Shown here piece by piece: positions 1 through 10,230 of a stretch of 64,000 nucleotides of DNA. The DNA is from Rhizophagus irregularis. Lineage: Eukaryota; Glomeromycota; Glomeromycetes; Glomerales; Glomeraceae. Both the position numbers and the translations under genes were made by a program. The notes under the pieces are model-generated. The model was given only the letters and a program-made list of their open reading frames with translations, did no database searches and had not been told where the DNA came from. Every line of letters begins with the position of its first letter. Within the stretch, counting starts at the first letter, position 1. Location: contig NC_089441.1 in NCBI RefSeq assembly GCF_026210795.1, positions 2,542,001-2,606,000 on the forward strand, read 5' to 3'.

Positions 1-260
1 CCTTCTTTATTTACCTTTTGAGATGTTTTATTAGTTTTGAAGCGTCTTGAAAGTTCCTACAATAAAAAAAAAGAAAATGGAACATTAGTAAATGATACTA
101 ACGTCCATAATTTAAAAATAATACACTCCCCTCTTTCTTTATTTACCTTCTGAGACGTTCATCAGTTTTGAAGCATTTTGAGGGTCCTACAATTTAAAAA
201 AAAGAAAATGGAACATTAGTAAATGACACTAACGTCTATTATTTAAATATCTTTTCTTCT
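1..260 (-). repeat. Exon-like tandem units, type A
   Basis: Two diverged copies of one unit lie here. Read on the minus strand, each has a T-rich tract ending in TTGTAG, a 40-42 nt segment (15..56 and 147..186) encoding a QDASKL-like peptide, then a GTAAAT donor-like hexamer. More copies lie near 2965..3035, 5180..5230 and 5295..5340. Lengths differ (40, 41, 42 nt), so frame is not kept and a working gene is unlikely. The array appears to continue beyond the left window edge. Confidence 0.6.
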
Positions 261-469
261 CCTTTTTTATTTACCACTGGTCGAAATAGTCCAAATCGGC
301 TAGAAATCAGATGTCCGATTTTAGGCTGAATTTGGTGATAAAGATGGCCAAATTATCAATCCAAAAAAAGTTCCGATTGGCAGGCTGATCAATGCCGATC
401 AGAATGTCCGAATTGTATCTAGATTGCTTAGTATTTTTAATCCGAATTGTTTAAAAAAATATATTCATA
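261..469. other. Degenerate repeat-derived spacer
   Basis: No gene is visible. The stretch contains words such as CCGATTTTAGGCTGA and GCCGATCAGAATG that recur in the 4.2-5.2 kb satellite, so it is probably an old, rearranged piece of the same repeat. Confidence 0.4.
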
Positions 470-890
470 AATTTACCGAATTGCAGTGAATTTATTCTGA
501 ATTATGATAAATATTGATAAATTGTGATAAATTTTAATCTGAATTACAGTAAATTTTAATCTAAATTGCAGTAAATTTTATTCTGAATTGTGATAAATTT
601 TAATCTGAATTGCAGTAAATTTTCTATTCTGAATTGCAGTAAATTTTATTCTGAATTGCGGTAAATTTAATCTGAATTGTGGTAAATTTTATTCTGAATT
701 GCGGTAAATTTAATCTGAATTGTGGTAAATTTTCTATTCTGAATTGCGGTAAATTTATTCTGAATTGTGGTAAATTTTATTCTGAATTGCGTTTGAATTG
801 CAGTTAATTTTATTCTGAATTGCATCTGAATTGCAGTAAATTTTATTCTGAATTGTATCGCAAATTACAGTAAATTTTATTCTGAAATTT
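470..890. repeat. ~22-bp tandem repeat (TTCTGAATTGCAGTAAATTT)
   Basis: About eighteen imperfect copies of a roughly 22-bp word, TTCTGAATTGCAGTAAATTT with variants GCGG and GTGG, follow one another. It is non-coding and AT-rich and looks like an ordinary minisatellite. Confidence 0.8.
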
Positions 891-1079
891 AAAATATTAC
901 ATATATATATAAAACAATTTCGCCTAAAAATCAATATTCCAGTTGCCTGAAAACTTGAAAGGTAAAGTAGCCGTTTAAAATCACCTTACTGAATTTCCAT
1001 GCGTTTAAAAGACCTCAGAATAACGTTAAAAATGTTTAATTGCGTAAATAATAAAATACTTTTTTATAAAAGTTTTGAA

Positions 1080-1790
1080 TTTTTTGTTTTGAAACTAACC
1101 TGGAAATCTGGTATACGTTAAATTCCTTAATTCCCAGAAAATCAAAACGTTACCTGTAGGATGGCAAATCAGAGCCGATTTCCCTACAAAAAAAATAATA
1201 AAAATAATAAAAAAACGTTAAATTAAATGTTTTTTATTAAGTTTCGTCAAAAAGTTTCAAAAATAGAAACTTTACTTGCGGGATTCCGGTATCCAAATTG
1301 GAGCCGATTTCCCTGCAAAAAAAAAATCAATGAAATATAATAAAAAAATGTTAATGTTTTTATTAAGTTTCGTCAAAAAGTTTCGAAAATCAAAACTTTA
1401 CTTGCGAGATTCCGGTATTCAAATTGGAGCCGATTTCCCTGCAAAAAAAAAATAAAAAATAATTAAAAAACGTTAAAATAAACGTTTTTTTATTAAGTTT
1501 CGAAAATACGAAACTTTACCTATAGGATTGGCCAAATCAGAGCCGATTTCATATAAAAAATATAAAAAACATTAAAAATAAACATTTTTTATAAAGTTTC
1601 AAAGAAAGAAACTTTAAAACTTTACCTATAGGATTGGCCAAATCAGAGCCAATTTCCTATAAAAAATATAAAAAACGTTAAAATTAACGTTTTTTTATTA
1701 AGTTTCGAAAATACGAAACTTTACCTGTAGATTTGGCCAAATCGGAGTCCCGCACTTTAGTGTTCTGGACCTATAAAATTAAGAACAAAC
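1080..1790 (-). repeat. Exon-like tandem units, type C
   Basis: About six units of ~110-126 bp. On the minus strand each has a pyrimidine tract ending GCAG or GTAG, a segment of 30-37 nt, then GTAAAG or GTAACG. Segments 1276..1312 and 1402..1438 are both 37 nt and almost identical (GGAAATCGGCTCCAATTTG). The units resemble duplicated short exons with introns, but the lengths are not multiples of three and no start or stop is evident. Confidence 0.6.
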
Positions 1791-1799
1791 GTTAGTTAA

Positions 1800-2440
1800 C
1801 GTTTGTTAAAATAAAATAAAAAAAAATTTTTTTCGAAGTTTCACTTTCGAAATGCCACCTAAAAAGCCGAAAATCTAAAAAAAAAAGAAAACTGAAACAT
1901 TAGTCAACGTTTCGTTCAAATAAAAAAAGAATAAAAAATCGGAATTTTAAGAGGTACCTTCAAAATTCCATCCAGTCATACGGAAACCGAAGAGCTGAAA
2001 ACCTAAAAAAAAGAAAATTGAAATGTTAGTAATGTTTCGTTCAAATAAAAAAAGAAATAACAAAAATGCAGAATTTCGAAGAGGTACCTTGAAATTCCGT
2101 TCAGTCATACAGAAACCGAAGAGCTGAAAACCTAAAAAAAAGAAAATTGAAACGTTAGTAATGTTTCGTTCAAATAAAAAAAGAAAAAAAATGTGGAATT
2201 TCGAAGAGGTACCTTCAAAATTCCATCCAGTCATATAGAAACCGAAGAGCCGAAAACCTAAAAAAAAGAAAATTGAAACGTTAGTAACGTTTCGTTCAAA
2301 TAAAAAAAGAAAAAAAAAATGCAGAATTTCGAAGAGGTACCTTCGAAATTCCATCCAGAAATACGGAAACTGGAGTGCCAAAATCTAAAAAAAAAGAAAA
2401 TCGAAATGTTAGTAACGTTTCGCTAAAATAAATTTTTTTT
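1800..2440 (-). repeat. Exon-like tandem units, type B (45-nt segments)
   Basis: Four regular units spaced 125-130 bp. On the minus strand a run ending TTTTTTAG precedes segments 1958..2002, 2088..2131, 2213..2257 and 2341..2384, each followed by GTACCT or GTACC. Two are 45 nt and would splice phase 1 to phase 1, encoding FQLFGFRMTGWNFE-like peptides; two are 44 nt and break frame. The region also reads through as one 144-codon frame, rich in Phe because of the T tracts, which I do not regard as a gene. Confidence 0.65.
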
Positions 2441-2492
2441 TCCTTAAATTTAAAGAAAGTTAAAGAATTGAAATCTCCTTCTTTCTTACATC

Positions 2493-2648
2493 ATGTCAAA
2501 TATAACAGAAATTTCAACACTTCCAACAGAATTAATAGAAGTTTCGCACTTTAATACTCCTCGATTATTAAATTATCTTTGTCAAAATAGAAAATTTTTT
2601 TCTTTGGCGGTTCCATTAATTTGGGAAAATTTGGGTGATCGTTATTAG
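2493..2648 (+). pseudogene. F-box-like N-terminal remnant
   Basis: A 51-codon frame starts with ATG and contains LPTELIEV, then a spacer, then FSLAVPLIWENLG. This spacing resembles the F-box-like N-terminus common in Rhizophagus proteins, where a Leu-rich helix is followed by a conserved V/P-x-LW-x-N motif. The frame ends at TAG and what follows is low-complexity Phe-rich sequence, so only the first domain is left. It lies between exon-like repeat arrays on the opposite strand. It could be chance, but codon use looks protein-like, unlike the flanks. Confidence 0.35.
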
Positions 2649-4190
2649 GTGCTGGACCAAAAACTCCATTGCGCTGGCTTTCCGAAGTTTACCTTTGAAA
2701 TGGGACCGTTCTGTATCTTTTTTTCTTTCGAATTTTTTTTTTATTTTTTCTTTCTTTTTCCTTTTCAGTTTTTTTTTTCAACCTGATTTTTCTCTTTATC
2801 CCTCTTCCAAATTTTTTTTTCGTCTTTATTTTTTTGATCGAAGGTTTATACCTTCAAAATGGAATCCAGCGGCGTCTTGGACCTAATAAAAAAAAAAGAA
2901 AACAATGTTAGTTACCTAACGTTCTGCATTAAATAAAAATAAAAAAATTCTTCAGGCATTACCTTCCTTTCAAGTCTCCGGAGGGTTCCTAAAAGTGAAA
3001 AGCGTCTTGAGGGTCTACAATAAAAAAAAGAAAGTGGAACATTAATAAATGTATATTAACGCTCCAATTTAAAAAAAACAATCCCTTCTCCTCTTTAAAT
3101 ACTTTCTAAGTGCCGTTCCGAGGTTGCTTTAAATGAATTTTTCCGCTGTCCGCATGAGGATCGGAATGTAAAATGGTGTCTGGAAAGTTAAAAAAAAAAA
3201 ATTTTTTTATAAAAAAAAAGATGGATATCCGATGATCCATCTGATTAATAAAAAAAGAGCCATTTTTGGAAATACCGGCATATCGATCTACCGTTAAAAA
3301 ATTAGGCTTTTTTTTGCATTTATTATAATATTTTGCAGAAAAAACGTTCCGGTATTTTGCCGATTGTTCAAATTGCTTGTTCATACTTGCAATTACAGCA
3401 ATTTCCTTTTTCATTTTGAATAATTTTTCCAAACCTTCACCATTTGATTTAGCTGATTTGATCATTAAATTGGAATGCCAGAAATAAAAAAAAATTATTA
3501 ATACTGGCATACCGATATCCATCTACAAATAATCGTTAAATCAGAACATTAGAACCTGCAAATGATAAAAAAAGATATTTTTTTTGATACCAGCATACCT
3601 GATATCATGTACAAATAAAGAATATTTTCATTAAATCAGAATACCAGAACCTGCAAATAATATTAAAAATAATAAAAAAAAATATATTTTTATTATTTCA
3701 TTTCATTACAGTAAATCGGAATGCTGGAATAAAAAAAATTTTTTTTCTTCAATACTGCCATACTGATATTTATTAAATCGGAAAAAATTGAGATTCTTTT
3801 ATCAATTCCCAATTTGAACTATAGAGCAATAAAAGAGAAATATTTTGTTTTGAGAAAAAAAAAAGGTTAAAAGGTTGTAATCTTAAATTAATCTTAAAGC
3901 TAAAATTATACTAATTATACTTTTAATACAATACGCGTTGCGTCTTATTATAATTGATCAACAAATAGTAAATATTATAATAGTTTAATTTTGATTGATA
4001 CCCAATTGAAAAATGAGCAAATTTCTAACTATTGAATAAATCAGGTGATAGATTATGATTTAAACTATTATATAGTTTAAATCATCCAACAATAATATTA
4101 GGGACCGTTCATGCAATTTTTAATGAGGATAACCGAATATTTATTATTTATCATAAATTACATATATCAATAATATGAAAAGATTCAACC
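2649..4190. other. AT-rich region with decayed exon-like units, no gene
   Basis: One type A-like unit lies near 2965..3035. Between 3100 and 3780 there are several poorly kept units that share the words GGAATGCCAGAA and ACTGGCATACCGATATCCAT on the plus strand. From 3800 to 4190 I see only AT-rich sequence without coding signal. Confidence 0.4.
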
Positions 4191-5165
4191 ATAAATCATT
4201 AACCAGTATGCCACAAATCAGAAGTGCCAATTTGTAATTTTAACTAATATTGGGGCAAAATTTAGGCTGATTTGCCATTTGTCTGATTTTTTTTTTGATT
4301 TTTAATTAGCATCAATTAGCCATCAATCAAATATGATGATTTTTTGCCGAATTTTTATCAAATTTTTATTGAATTTTTATTGAATTGTCAATTTTCCATA
4401 AATCTGAAGTATCATATTTGAATATTGGGCAAATTTTAGGCTGATTTGCCATTTGTCTGATTTTTTTTTGATTTTTAACTAGCATCAATCAGCTGTCAAT
4501 CAAATAAGATGATTTTTTTGCCAAATTTTTATCAAATTTTTATTGAATTTTTATTGAATTGTCAATTTTCCATAAATCTGAAGTATCATATTTGAATATT
4601 GGGTAAATTTTAGGTTGATTTACCATTTTGTCTGATTTTTTTTTTGATTTCAACCAGCATCAATCAGCCGTTAATCAAATATAATGATTTTTTTGCCGGA
4701 TTTTTGTTGAATTTTTATTGAATTTTTATTGAATTATCAATTTTTCATAAATCTGAAGTATCATATTTGAATATTGGGTAAATTTTAGGTTGATTTGCCA
4801 TTTTGTCCGATTTTTTTTTTGATTTCAACCAGCATCAATCAGCCGTCAATTAAATATAATGATTTTTTGCCAAATTTTTGTTGAATTTTTATTGAATTTT
4901 TATTGAATTGTCAATTTTTTTCATAAATCGGAAGTGCATATTTGAATATTGGGCAAATTTTAGGTTGATTTGCCATTTGTCCATTTTTTTTTTTGATTTT
5001 AACTAGCATCAATCAGCCGTCAATCAAATATGATAATTTTTTGCTGAATTTTTATCAAATTGTCTGATTGGCATCAATCAGATGTGCCGATTTATAATGT
5101 TAGCCAATTTTGGTCTGATTTTTAGCCGATTTTCCATATGTCCGATTTTTTTGATTTCGACCAGT
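4190..5165. repeat. ~174-bp tandem satellite, about 5 copies
   Basis: A unit beginning CATAAATCTGAAGTATCATA recurs at 4397, 4571, 4745 and 4922 (spacing 174, 174, 177 bp), with a more diverged copy from about 4205 and a partial one after 5050. Each unit carries a T8-T10 run, GCATCAATCAGC and repeated TTTTTATTGAA. There is no coding capacity. Confidence 0.8.
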
Positions 5166-7350
5166 GATATCTTCTGAGACATTTCGTCAGCTCTGAAGCG
5201 TCTTGAGGGTCCTACAATAAAAAAAAAAGTAATGGAATGTTAGTAATGTCAACTAATGTTCCTAATTTTAAAAAATACTCTCCCTCCTTTATTTACCTTT
5301 TGAAACATTTTGTCAGTTTCGAAGCATCTTGAGGGTCCTATAATAAAAAAAAAAGAAAAGTAAATGACACTAACATCCATAATTTTAAAAAAATCTCCCC
5401 TTCTTTAATTACCTTCTGAGACGTTCTATTAGTTCTGTGTCTAGAAGGATAATAAAAAATTTTTTTTTTTATTTTTTTATAAAAAAAAGATCATAATCTG
5501 ATAATTTGTTATTCATCAGATTTATCAGATCATGTGATCTATCTGATATGATAACATCAAGTGAAATAGTATCAGAATGGTGAAATCAATCTTATAAAAA
5601 ATTTTACCGTTATTTCTGTAAAAATGAATCTTTTACAGATCTATTCATGAAAAATATAAATAATTCGGTAAATTCTATGATATAAGGTAAAATCAAAAAA
5701 TCAGAATAAACGTTCTGATAAATTTTTGCATACACAAATATGCAATTAAAGTTTTAAAGTCAAAACTTTGGAATTCCAGTATTCAAGTCAGAACTGATTT
5801 CCCTAAAAAAAAAAGAAAAAAACATTATTTAAAGCGTTAAAATAACATTTTTTTTTAAGTTTCAAGTTTTGAAATTTTGTAATGAAACTTTGAAACATTA
5901 GGATTTTGGTATTTAAATCAGAACCGTTTCTCTACAAAAAGAGAAAAAAAAACGTTAAAAAAATGTTTTTTTTTTTAAATTTTGAAGTAACGAAGTAACA
6001 AAACGTTACTTCAAAATATTGGGATTTCGGTATTCAAGTCGGAACCAATTTTCCTAAAAAAAAAGAAAAAAAAACATTAAAAAAATTTTTTTTTTAAAAA
6101 AAAATTTTTGAAATGTTACTTCAAAATATTGGGATTTCGGTATCCAAATCAGGAATCGTTTCCTTACAAAAAAAGAAAAAAATGTTAAAATAACATTTTT
6201 TTTTAATAGTTTCAAAAAAATTATTCGAAACTAACCTATGGGACTCGGTATCCAAGTCTAAACTGACTGATTCCCTACAAAAGAAATAAAAAAAATGTTA
6301 AAATAATGTTTTTTTTTAAAAAACATTTTGAAGTTTCAAAGAAAGAAACTTTGAAATTTTGGGATTCCGGTTTTTAACTTTGGAACTGATTTTCCTATAA
6401 TAAAATAAAAAAGAAAAGTTTCGAATTAAAATTTTCTTTTTGGGATCAGTTTTCAAATTCAAAACCGTTTCCCTACAATAAAATAAAAAAAAAACATTTA
6501 TTAACATTTTTTTAATAGTTTCAAAAAAAAAATTTTGAAACTAACCTATGCGATAGGACCGTGGATAATTATAATTGAGGTCATATCTTACTATGTTTTA
6601 ACTTTATTTTTCTTTTAACATGTAATTTTATTAAGTTAATATTATTTTTTATCATAGAAAAAAATGTTTCTTTTGAAGAGAAGAATCTTTTAATACCAAA
6701 AATCTTGTAAATCTACTGATTAGAATTTGAGATAAGTATCATTACACAGGCAAAATTTGGCAAAAAAATATATGTTTTTTCACTATCGGTATACATAGAA
6801 ATATACAAAAAAATAAAAATTACTATTATTAAATATTACTTTTTAAGTAACAAAATTATAGATAATAGGAGGGCAATTATTATTATAAAGTTTTGTATCT
6901 ATAGCTTTAAAAGTAAGTTCAGGATGACAAGGGTAAATTTTTAGCATAGAAGATATGACCTTAATTATAATTGTCCAGGGTCCTTATGGGATTCAGTATC
7001 CAACTTGGAGCTGATTCCCTATAATAAAATATTAGAAAAAAAATGTTAAAAACATTTTTTTAATAGTTTTGAAAATTTTTTTTTTGAAACTAACCTATGG
7101 GATTTGTTATAACCGATTATCTATAATTGAATAATAAAAAAAAGGAGTTTCAAAAATTTTTTTTAAAACTCACCTATGGGATTCATTGTAACCAATTCAC
7201 TATAATTTTAATAGTTTCAAAAAAATTTCTTCGAAACTAACCTATGGGATTTGTTATCAAACTTCAGAACTAATTCTCTACAATAAAATGTTAAAAAAAA
7301 ACTTTTGTAGGATTCCGGTATCCAAATCGGAACCAATTTTCTAAAAAAAA
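5166..7350 (-). repeat. Exon-like tandem units (types A and D), decayed
   Basis: Copies of the type A unit lie near 5180..5230 and 5295..5340 with intact minus-strand TATTGTAG/TATTATAG acceptor-like and GTAAAT donor-like edges. From about 5750 to 7320 a dozen looser units follow. Their minus-strand core resembles GGAAATCGGTTC...GATACCGGAATCC, set between T-rich tracts and GTTAGTTTC or GTAAC words, with 60-130 bp spacing. Positions 6560-6980 hold unrelated AT-rich sequence. Confidence 0.5.
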
Positions 7351-7935
7351 AATTTTTTTTAAAGTTTCAAAAGTAAATGTTTGAAAAAAAATGTTAAAGA
7401 TAGTATGAAATAGTTTAATTAAGTTTCAAAAGTAAATGTTCAAAAAAAATGTTAGTGTAAATTTCAATAATATAAAATAGTTTAATTTTAGTTAAAGAAA
7501 AATAGTTTATCAATAGTCTAATTGAAACAATAGAAATCAATTGGTAAATTTAAACTGAACATAGTTATCAATCAGGTATTAACCTGATTGATACCCGATT
7601 GAAGTGTACACCAATTTCTAACTATTGAATAAATCAGGTGACCGATCAAAAAAAAAGTTACCAATCAGGTAGGTACCCGATTGGTCAGCATTTTACCTGT
7701 GTTTTTAACTACTATATTAATTGTTTTTTATTTTTTGTTTATCTTCTTTATACAAAGATTAAAGTGTAATTTTGGTACTTTGGTCATTCTTTGAAGGCTA
7801 AATAAAGTCTTAACAAGTAAAGCATTACTCAAATAATTATTTTTATTGAATTATTTTACATATTTGTGGAGTTATAATTATACTTTGTAACAATATTAAG
7901 TGCATTATACATTTTTTAAATCTCTTTAGGCAACA
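7351..7935. other. AT-rich spacer, no gene seen
   Basis: Low-complexity sequence with short words shared with the 3.9-4.1 kb region (ATTGAATAAATCAGGTGA). No reading frame, RNA gene or clear repeat array could be supported. Confidence 0.4.
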
Positions 7936-8190
7936 TGCATTTATATATTTATTTAGGTTATTTATCATACTTATTTTATTATATTTAAGAGAGTTAGGAG
8001 AGACGCGTTTTTATATTTATTTAGGTGTTATTTATTATGTTTATTTTATTAGTAGATACACGTTTTTATATTATTTAGGTGTTATTTATTGTATTTGCTT
8101 TATTATATCTATCGGGAGACATAGGAGACGCACGTTTTTATATTTATTTAGGTGTTATTTATTATATTTATTTTATGGGTTACGCGTTTT
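7936..8190 (+). repeat. Tandem repeat of ~70 bp, about 4 copies
   Basis: Four imperfect units carry ACGCGTTTTTATATTTATTTA or a variant followed by GGTGTTATTTATTATATTTA. They end about 0.5 kb upstream of the SAM-domain gene. Function unknown. Confidence 0.65.
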
Positions 8191-8604
8191 ATTTTATTAA
8201 TAAATAAGCAGACATAAATTTCCAAGTAAAAATCAAACGAACTTATCATTTTTTATCAATAAAGCATATTTTATTGTTTTTATTGTTTTATTAACTTTTA
8301 GTAAATAATTTTTTTATTAAATTTAAAACCATAAATTTTAAGTATGAAAATTTTAATTTTTTTAATATTTTAAAAGTGCGAGAAGTGAAAAATTTTGCAA
8401 TTAAAATTTTTCTAAGACGCAAAAAAGCAAATGAGGCTGATGCGCCACAAAAAATCACGTGGGGAGTCGGTGATACTGGGGTAAATTTTTTTTGATGGTG
8501 TTACTGGGGAAGATATATATGTCACGTGTGATTACGCAATGTTGAGATCACCCACTTTCCTGTGCGACATAAAATCATATATTAATGCCACTTTCTGCAC
8601 TCGG

Positions 8605-8611
8605 TATAAAA
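8605..8611 (+). promoter_or_regulatory. TATA box of the SAM-domain gene
   Basis: TATAAAA lies 70 bp upstream of the ATG at 8681, in an upstream region that is less AT-rich than the rest, a plausible core promoter position. Confidence 0.5.
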
Positions 8612-8680
8612 TTCTTTTTATTCCACATCGACCTCACTTCCGAACGTAACACATTTTTTATCTGAGCATAATATCACTAT

Positions 8681-9883
8681 ATGTCTGAAACTAATACACC
8701 CTCTTCTACTTCTACCTCTGTTACTTCTGGATATGACTCGTATACACTAGCGTATGAAATTAGGAAATACAGTGCGGAAGAACTTATTCCGTTCTTGAAG
8801 GAACAGAGCAAAGTGATTCTTGACAAGAATGACCTAGACATTCTTTACAAGGAGAAAATAACTGGCCGTTCCCTCCTTAAGATGAGCAAGGACGATTTTC
8901 TAAGTATAGGTTTAGCGTTTGGACCTGCGAGAGATCTTGCGGAATTTGCCAAGGACTGCAGGGAGAAAAAGTTGAAGTCCTTCTCCACGTACAGGACTAA
9001 GAAGGATTTGAAAGAGATATTCGAAAAGTATAATATTGAAGATGGGCGAATAACAGACATACTGCAATTTGTACCAAGTAAGTTTTTTCTGAAAAGCAAC
9101 TTCCTTCAGAACTGTACAACTAACATATGGTATTTCATTGATTTATAAAGAATCCCAGTTCATCGGTGATGATAACGAAGATTTGTTACACTGTCTCAAG
9201 GATATACGACTCAGGCTACGCAATATGGGAACCGTCGTTGAAAGCAACGAAGCAATCCGTTGTGAATATATTTCGGCAATCCTCCATGCATGTATTAATA
9301 TAGTCAGAAAACATACTGGAAAAGAAATATCATTAAACCCACAGCTCGAAGTTGTCGGTGAGGAAAATACGGGTCGTGTGGACTTCGCAATCAGAGCACT
9401 TGAGGAATTAATTTGCATCACGGAGGGTAAACAACATCAAATCACAATTGGGTTCGCTCAGGTTAGTAATCCTATTTTATTCCAGAGTTTCTTAAGGCCT
9501 GTTCCACCAACTGATTTGATACCTCTGGTCAGAATGTTTTACAATGTGAAAGTGCTTTCCAAACTAATAAGAGAAAACGAAAGGCGGATGTTGCTTTCGA
9601 TGAAGATTATGACTATCTCTTCGGGATCGTAACTACAGCTACGGAATGGCATTTTCTCCTTTATACCCCGGAAGGGATTAGGTGCACGAGTAGAAATCCG
9701 CTCAATATTCGTTTTGTCGAGACTGCTTTGATAGAAGATTCGGAGGATGAAAAGGAGTTGTGTAAAAATGTGAAGCGGGTGATGGAGGTCATTGTTGGAT
9801 TATTGATGGAAAGGGTAACTGTTGAGAAGGAGCCGGCAAAGAAAAAGCAACGGGTTCAAGAGTACAGTCAGCCCCCTTTATAG
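8681..9883 (+). CDS. SAM-domain protein with PD-(D/E)XK nuclease-like core
   Basis: Three exons (8681..9077, 9151..9461, 9533..9883) give 352 residues with matching phases. A Ser/Thr-rich leader is followed by a SAM domain (about 25-95: ELIPFLKEQ, ITGRSLLKMSKDDFLSIGL, GPARDLAEF). Residues 171-236 carry a spacing typical of PD-(D/E)XK nucleases: E171, D210 in GRVDFAI, then E224 and K226 in ITEGK, and Q236. The rest has DYDYLFGIVTTATEWHFLLY and a basic tail KKKQR resembling a nuclear signal. This architecture is a family I associate with large expansions in Rhizophagus; the nuclease reading is inference. The last residues (about 347-352) and the TAG stop lie inside a MITE. Codon use is richer in G/C than in neighbouring housekeeping genes. 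Confidence 0.85.
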
Positions 9884-10064
9884 TCACACCCCTTGGGACC
9901 GAAAAAAAAGGGTGTGATTATAAAAAAAGTCATATGTTGTGATTATAGAGGAGGTTTTTCTAATATATTTATTAGTACATTGGGCCAAAATATGGTGTGC
10001 TTATAAAGGGGAATTTTATATGTTGTGATTATACGGGGGGTGACTATATAGGGGGTCGACTGTA
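9863..10064. mobile_element. 202-bp mariner/pogo-like MITE
   Basis: The ends form an inverted repeat: TACAGTCAGCCCCCTTTA on the left and, reversed, TACAGTCGACCCCCTATA on the right, both bounded by TA as expected of a Tc1/mariner/pogo target duplication. The interior has repeated GTGATTATA words and no gene. Its left end overlaps the 3' end of the SAM-domain CDS and supplies the stop codon. Related ends occur at 38709..39189, 53677..54625 and 59106..59281. Confidence 0.8.
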
Positions 10065-10230
10065 TTTCTAAAAATAGAAGTAATTATATACATTAGCATA
10101 GACGTCATGTAGTCCCAAACCTCTGTATTATTTTTCTCTGTATTAATAAAGCGAGACTTGGTTCCTTCAGGACCTTCCGCATTTGCTACATAACATTGAA
10201 CAATTCTCCGTTAAGTGAAAATTTTCCATA

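Noticed and set aside
1947-2381. 144-codon minus frame rich in Phe
   Set aside because: It reads through T-rich tracts between the type B units; the apparent protein is a by-product of a 125-130-bp repeat in which A-runs fall in frame.
2635-2886. 83-codon plus frame
   Set aside because: Mostly Phe and Ser from poly(T); no start context or domain.
4190-5165. Possible CRISPR-like array
   Set aside because: Repeats are 174 bp and continuous with no unique spacers, and the sequence is a eukaryotic nuclear genome.
8845-9421. Two minus frames opposite the SAM-domain gene
   Set aside because: Shadows of the plus-strand exons, which have the domain matches and splice phases.
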